DNA from: an uncultured Gemmatimonadales bacterium
Lineage (GTDB): Bacteria > Gemmatimonadota > Gemmatimonadetes > Longimicrobiales > Gaopeijiaceae
Direction: 5' to 3'
DNA: 64,000 nt
Assembly: GCA_937919655.1 (NCBI GenBank)
Contig: CALFPJ010000026.1
Coordinates: 1 to 64,000, forward strand
In this document: in pieces, positions 59,920 through 64,000 of the stretch
How the letters are laid out: every line of letters starts with the position of its first letter
Numbering within the stretch: the first letter of the stretch is position 1
The notes under the pieces: model-generated
What the model was told of the DNA's origin: nothing
Seen by the model: only the letters and a program-made list of their open reading frames with translations
The model's database searches: none
Translations under genes and position numbers: made by a program

Positions 59920-60071
59920 CACTCCCCCCCGATAGGATAAATGCACGCCCATAAGGCGTGAGGCAGGGAGGATCGACCTTAGAATGCGGCCGGCCGAGGG
60001 GTCAGGCACGTGGGGAGAGATCCCCGTAACGCTGTGGGGATTGTCGTCCGCTTATTGGCCGTGGCAGGCCG

Positions 60072-61046
60072 CTAGTGCGCCCAATTTTTCTCGCCCGCTT
60101 CGACAGAAATCGCGAGGCGATTGTCCCGTGAGGGCAGCGGGCAGGTCGCGAAGGCCGTCCATACACATGGCGGGTTGTACGCCAAGTTGAAATCAAGCAC
60201 TACGCGGCCCTCGGTGTCCGGCTGAGAGATCCACACGTAGCGGCCACCACCGTAGGTGGCGCGCCCACTCGTCTCATCTGCAAATACAAGCATGAAACGT
60301 TCGTCATCGGGATCGCCGGTCACGTCGAGTGTGTGCTTCACCCCGTCGATCCAGAAGGCGACGTGCGCGGGGGAGGCCGTCTCAGAAACGGTCCCCAACA
60401 CATTCGGGATCGCCACGGTCTTCTCGTGCGGGACCCATTTCGCCGTCATCCGCCAATTGGTCGTGATGGGGTATAGGTCAATGCCGTAAAAGGCATCGTA
60501 CACCTCACTGCTGTTGTCCCGAACTCGAAGCGCGAAGCGGTCTCCGCGTCGGACCTGAATCCAGTTCACGTCTCCGTTTCGGAGCACGATCGACTTGCCA
60601 GGCCCGGCTGACCCCAATTCGGCCTCCGTGACCACCGGGTCGCCGGACACATCAGGTGGGAACGCACCAGAGCCGGCAGGCAGGCTCAATGTCGAGTCGA
60701 CGCCCTGCGTAACCCGAGCCCCCTCTGCCGCCGTAAAGGTCACTGTGCCGTCAGCAAGCGTGACGTGCCCGACGAACGGGTCCGCCTTCCCGGCTGGCAG
60801 CACGAGGTCGTTCGACGCGTCTGAGCCGAGCGTGGTCTTTCCCTCCTGCACCCAGTGGAGGGCGATCAGGGATAACCACGAGTCCGGCGCTTCGAGCTCC
60901 GCCACCCTCTCGTCGTGGAACGCCTGGATCTGCGCACGGTGCTGGTCGGCATCGACCGCAATAGGCTCAGGGGGGCCATCACAGCCACCCAAGCTCAGCA
61001 ACGCGAGACCCGTGAAGATCCTGTTCCTGCCGGAAGCCAACGTCAT
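60072..61046 (-). CDS. DUF1684 lipoprotein
   Basis: A 324-residue lipoprotein (lipobox LSLGGC near residue 22) with the full DUF1684 signature: SWLSLIALHWVQEGKTTLGSD at the start and YNPPCVWTAFATCPLPSRDNRLAISVEAGEK at the end. Function unknown, thought to be a cell-surface or periplasmic enzyme-like protein. Overlaps the TerB-like gene by 4 nt. Confidence 0.9.
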   Translation of the reverse strand: MTLASGRNRIFTGLALLSLGGCDGPPEPIAVDADQHRAQIQAFHDERVAELEAPDSWLSLIALHWVQEGKTTLGSDASNDLVLPAGKADPFVGHVTLADGTVTFTAAEGARVTQGVDSTLSLPAGSGAFPPDVSGDPVVTEAELGSAGPGKSIVLRNGDVNWIQVRRGDRFALRVRDNSSEVYDAFYGIDLYPITTNWRMTAKWVPHEKTVAIPNVLGTVSETASPAHVAFWIDGVKHTLDVTGDPDDERFMLVFADETSGRATYGGGRYVWISQPDTEGRVVLDFNLAYNPPCVWTAFATCPLPSRDNRLAISVEAGEKNWAH

Positions 61047-61660
61047 GCGCCTACCCGCCTGGTGAAGAGCCCCAGCGCGATGTACTTATCGCAGACGGCT
61101 TCTGCGTAGCGCGGAGAAAAGAAACGTCCAGCGGAAAATACCGTCCCGCCGCGGGCCACCTTGGCCCCAACGCCGCGCAGCAAAGACCTCACCGCACCGA
61201 GCTGTTCATCATTCTGGGGAACGATCACAACCTCGAACATGCCCCGATCGCCCGTCGTGCCATCCACGTAATGTGTGATCATTCCAGTGAGCTCCTCCAA
61301 CACGAGTTCCTCTTCAGCAGATACGTGCCCATCGGCTTGCTCGAACAGGTGCAAGACGTCCAGCAACTCCTCTGCCTGCTCCTTCGGAGGCGCAATCCCC
61401 AAGTATTCATCAACCCTGACCCGCAGCGCGATCACGTCGCCATGGATCTCAGTCTCGCCCTCCTTGAGAGGTGGGGGTTCGACGTTCCAACGGCGAGCAA
61501 ACTCCTCGATCATCGCGATCTCGCGCGCATCGATGTGCTTGTCGATGGAGGCCATCGCTTCGAATACCCGAATAAGTTCCTGGGCCCCGGTCGGTTGGAC
61601 GAGGGACCTTACTAGGTCTGCCGACTCCAACCGCTCAAGGTTCAAGGCTCGTGCGAACAA
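61043..61660 (-). CDS. TerB-like protein
   Basis: A 205-residue cytosolic helical protein. EAMASIDKHIDAREIAMIEEFARRW and FEQADGHVSAEEELVLEELTGMI are the paired acidic-loop helices of TerB/DjlA-like domains, which may bind metals; a C-terminal 50-residue domain (FEVVIVPQNDEQLGAVRSLL) follows. Starts with TTG 61660, overlapping the upstream membrane protein gene by 19 nt, and overlaps DUF1684. Confidence 0.72.
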   Translation of the reverse strand: MFARALNLERLESADLVRSLVQPTGAQELIRVFEAMASIDKHIDAREIAMIEEFARRWNVEPPPLKEGETEIHGDVIALRVRVDEYLGIAPPKEQAEELLDVLHLFEQADGHVSAEEELVLEELTGMITHYVDGTTGDRGMFEVVIVPQNDEQLGAVRSLLRGVGAKVARGGTVFSAGRFFSPRYAEAVCDKYIALGLFTRRVGA

Positions 61661-61971
61661 GCGGAAAAGCTCTGTCCGCGGAATTCCATGACCCAGAGTC
61701 CAGTCCCGATCAGAACAAATACGACGCCAGTCACGATCCCAACCGCCGCCTTACCCGCCGCCGCCCAACTCGGATGAACGAACGCATACTCAATGAAGAA
61801 CGGCAGGCCAGTCGCTAACCCCAAGAGCGCAGCCGAGATGGAGAGGCTCTCCGTCACGTCCTTCTTCATGCGCCGGGACCAGAGCTTGTTGATGATGAGG
61901 TAGTCGCTGACGGCGGCGATAGCCACGCTCAGCCCGAGCAACATCTCGTTCAGGGCGAGGAATCTTTTCAT
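61642..61971 (-). CDS. Small three-helix membrane protein
   Basis: A 109-residue protein with helices near 8-28, 42-62 and 72-95 and a short basic loop (KLWSRRMKKDV). Not recognised. First gene of a three-gene operon with TerB-like and DUF1684 proteins. Confidence 0.7.
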   Translation of the reverse strand: MKRFLALNEMLLGLSVAIAAVSDYLIINKLWSRRMKKDVTESLSISAALLGLATGLPFFIEYAFVHPSWAAAGKAAVGIVTGVVFVLIGTGLWVMEFRGQSFSACSHEP

Positions 61972-62005
61972 TTAGCCCACACCCAGCATGCGGGGACGGC
62001 GCGGC

Positions 62006-62908
62006 TCAATTGCCCCACGGCTTCTTGGTGATGCCCTGGATGGGCCGCCCTTGAGCCCCGGTCGTGCCCTGACGGGTGGCCAAGTTGTAGTGATCGCCGG
62101 GGGCCAGGAAATAGAATTTTCCGTTTTCGCCGGTCGTCGTCTGATTGTCGAAGATCAGAACTCGCGAGGAGCCGATCACTTCAAAGGTGTCGCCGGTCAC
62201 CACGATCCCGGTGTCTTCATCTAGCCCGATCCCAAGCAGCTCAGGGTGCGCCTCGATCACGGCGATCATGTCGAACTGTCTGTTGCGTCGGAGTACGTGT
62301 TGATCAATGCCCACATTGCGCAGGTAGGCGAAGCCGCGCTCGTGATCCCCCATCATCACCTCGCTGCCGCTCGTGTCACCGCGAATCAGGTACGAACCCT
62401 GAATGGAAGCGCCTGCGGATGAACCGGCGATGACGCCCCCCCGTTCAAGGACCCTGCGAAGTTCGACTTCGGTTTTCGTGCCACCGTAGGCGTCCACGAG
62501 GTGCCACTGCCTGCCACCAAAAAAGTAGACCGCCGTCGCGGTTTTGAGCGGCTCCACGAAGGCATCCGTATTGGCCTCGGCCGGATCCGTCGTGTGGAGG
62601 ACTGTCAGGTTGTTTGCGCCGTGATCCCGAAACGCCTGCAGCCCTGGGAAAGAGTCGTCATACGCCTCCCCACCACCGGCGGTCGGGATCATTACGATAT
62701 GCGCGTCCGGCCCACCGGCGAGTTCGATGAAGCGCTCGTAGATCTCATCTGACCGCAGTGCCCCACCAATGATCAGCAAGGATCCATTGGCTGGGCCCAC
62801 TTGGGTGGGAGCTGCACCCGCACGTGCCTGTGCGGCCACCGGCGCAGTCCAAGCCGTAGCGCCGATCGCAAGTACCATGGCACCCCTGCAGATGAGCTTC
62901 GACAACAT
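62006..62908 (-). CDS. Exported cyanophycinase-like peptidase (S51)
   Basis: A 300-residue protein with a signal peptide (ending APVAAQ) and an S51 catalytic core: GSLLIIGGALRSDEIYERFIELAGG, VYFFGGRQWHLVDAYGG, and the nucleophile motif GVIAGSSAGASIQG. Cyanophycinases hydrolyse the Asp-Arg storage polymer to dipeptides; exported forms act on outside polymer or other beta-aspartyl peptides. GGAGAG precedes ATG 62908. It follows a symporter by 2 nt, possibly for its product. Confidence 0.88.
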   Translation of the reverse strand: MLSKLICRGAMVLAIGATAWTAPVAAQARAGAAPTQVGPANGSLLIIGGALRSDEIYERFIELAGGPDAHIVMIPTAGGGEAYDDSFPGLQAFRDHGANNLTVLHTTDPAEANTDAFVEPLKTATAVYFFGGRQWHLVDAYGGTKTEVELRRVLERGGVIAGSSAGASIQGSYLIRGDTSGSEVMMGDHERGFAYLRNVGIDQHVLRRNRQFDMIAVIEAHPELLGIGLDEDTGIVVTGDTFEVIGSSRVLIFDNQTTTGENGKFYFLAPGDHYNLATRQGTTGAQGRPIQGITKKPWGN

Positions 62909-62910
62909 GT

Positions 62911-64000
62911 TCACTCTCCAGTTCCATAGACGAATTTTTCGATTTCCCCATGCACCCGATCGATGGTCTCTCGGGACGGCTTTTCCGTGAATATCGACAC
63001 CCCGATCGCGACGGCCGTATTCACGAGCAGACCCCACAGCCCGCCGTGCATCCCCAACGGATGTGGCGTCAGCCAGAGCGTGACATACAGCGTGACGAGG
63101 CCTGCAACGATGCCCCACACCACACCCGAGCGACTAAGCGTGTGACCTCCCGGGAAACAGACCCCAAGAATTGCCGGCATCAACTGCAATGCCCCAGCCC
63201 CGGACAAAGTCACCAAGACGACTAGAAAATTAAGCTTGACCACAGACAGGAAATATCCCACGACGAGCAGGCCCATCACGATCCCGCGTCCCACCCAGAC
63301 ATAGTGGCTCTGACTCTCCTCAGGTGCGATATAGCGTTGGTACACGTCGCGCGTGAGCACAGTCATGTTTGCGTGCAATATGGAGTCGAGCGTGGACATG
63401 GCGGCAGCTGTTGCGCCGGCCAGAATCACGCCTGTCAGCCAAGGGTTGGCGTACTCAAAGAGCAAGAGCGGGAAAATTCGATCGGCTTCGGCACCGACTA
63501 GGCCCGGCATGACGATCGCGCCGCCCAGTCCGACCAAGGCGGCGGGGATGTAGAGGCTCATCAGATAGATCGGAGTTGTGGCCCCGAGAAGCTTGATGGT
63601 CTTGGCGTCCACCGCCGTGTAAAAACGGATCATCATGTGCGGCTGCAGGATGATTCCGAAAGACAGCATGATCGACATACCCACCCACATCCCGGGCGTG
63701 AAGAAGCCCTTCGGCCCGGGCAGCGTTAACAGGTCCGGCCGTTGGGCCACCACCTGACGCCACAGTTCCAGCGGACCGCCGAACAACTCATAAGACAGTA
63801 CGATCGCGCCGACCCAGACAGCGATGTACATCCAAATTCCCTGCAGCACATCCGTCCAATAGACCGCCCGTAGGCCGCCCGCCATCAGGTAGATCGCCGC
63901 GACCACAAGCAAAACGAGCGTGCCGAGGTTCTGCGTCACGCGACCGTCGGACGCGACATTGATGATGTAGCCGAGTCCCTGAGCCTGCACCTGGATGTAT
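62911..64000 (-). CDS. Sodium/solute symporter, C-terminal part (cut by window edge)
   Basis: At least 363 residues of an SSS-family carrier, open to the right edge, so the N-terminal 130-170 residues lie outside. Visible are about nine helices and family motifs GILQPHMMIRFYTAVDAK and ATAAAMSTLDSILHANMTVLTRDVYQRYI. It ends only 2 nt before the cyanophycinase-like gene, suggesting a shared transcript and perhaps a dipeptide or amino acid substrate. Confidence 0.9.
   Translation of the reverse strand, partial: YIQVQAQGLGYIINVASDGRVTQNLGTLVLLVVAAIYLMAGGLRAVYWTDVLQGIWMYIAVWVGAIVLSYELFGGPLELWRQVVAQRPDLLTLPGPKGFFTPGMWVGMSIMLSFGIILQPHMMIRFYTAVDAKTIKLLGATTPIYLMSLYIPAALVGLGGAIVMPGLVGAEADRIFPLLLFEYANPWLTGVILAGATAAAMSTLDSILHANMTVLTRDVYQRYIAPEESQSHYVWVGRGIVMGLLVVGYFLSVVKLNFLVVLVTLSGAGALQLMPAILGVCFPGGHTLSRSGVVWGIVAGLVTLYVTLWLTPHPLGMHGGLWGLLVNTAVAIGVSIFTEKPSRETIDRVHGEIEKFVYGTGE

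Noticed and set aside
1-64000. tRNA, rRNA, CRISPR, prophage or insertion sequence
   Set aside because: No T-loop signatures, rRNA motifs, regular spacers, integrase or transposase were seen on either strand by eye; a dedicated scan would be needed to be certain.

Overview
The window looks like a GC-rich chromosome segment from a Gram-negative bacterium, most likely a Gemmatimonadota member or a close relative. The pointers are PadR plus 'duplicated orphan permease' (ADOP) pairs, a DUF5916 beta-barrel protein, a 6-bladed propeller protein, a TonB-dependent receptor with a carboxypeptidase-like plug, and many lipoproteins and outer-membrane proteins. I see no rRNA, tRNA, CRISPR array, insertion sequence or phage gene. 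The final gene runs off the right edge.

Positions 1-24180 form a light and photo-oxidative-stress island. A fasciclin lipid/adhesion protein is followed by a tightly overlapping operon: FAD oxidoreductase, DUF1365, two cyclopropane-synthase-like methyltransferases, SRPBCC protein, GTP cyclohydrolase I and a BLUF blue-light receptor. A convergent operon encodes an NAD(P)-binding/SRPBCC protein, a class II photolyase, a DUF1295 protein and an MFS carrier. Next come a small membrane protein, a DUF5916 barrel, and an ABC exporter with an AttH/CrtC-like lipoprotein. The island ends with DUF427, a TspO-like domain fused to a TonB-dependent receptor, and DUF2177. Several promoters here carry nTGTnnAn repeats spaced 11-12 bp, resembling operators of the B12-dependent photoreceptor regulators CarH/LitR. 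No such regulator lies in the window.

Positions 24400-28800 are a decayed stretch: an M50 protease, a metallo-beta-lactamase-fold pseudogene with two lesions, an isolated roughly 300-nt transcription unit with its own promoter, a near-perfect Shine-Dalgarno and a strong terminator, a RidA protein, an ADOP remnant and a thioredoxin-fold protein.

Positions 28800-36914 hold a cobalamin-binding-like protein and a six-gene efflux operon behind a TetR gene and its palindromic operator (TolC, HlyD, two ATPases, two ABC-2 permeases; a YbhGFSR-type pump with the ATPase split in two). Positions 37044-38812 hold a quinone-detoxification pair (MhqO/MhqD type).

Positions 38875-64000 are mostly housekeeping and periplasmic functions: greA, purE, an acyl-CoA oxidase-like enzyme, tyrS, cupin and DinB proteins, an alkyltransferase-like DNA repair protein, alpha/beta hydrolases (one lacking its nucleophile) beside a CGNR regulator, an amidohydrolase, a propeller protein, an aquaporin, an acetate-type symporter with its DUF4212 subunit, DUF1684, a TerB-like protein, an exported cyanophycinase-like peptidase, and a second symporter cut by the window end. 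Two further ADOP permeases (39516-40537, 52263-52791) are broken, so gene decay of this family is a theme of the window.
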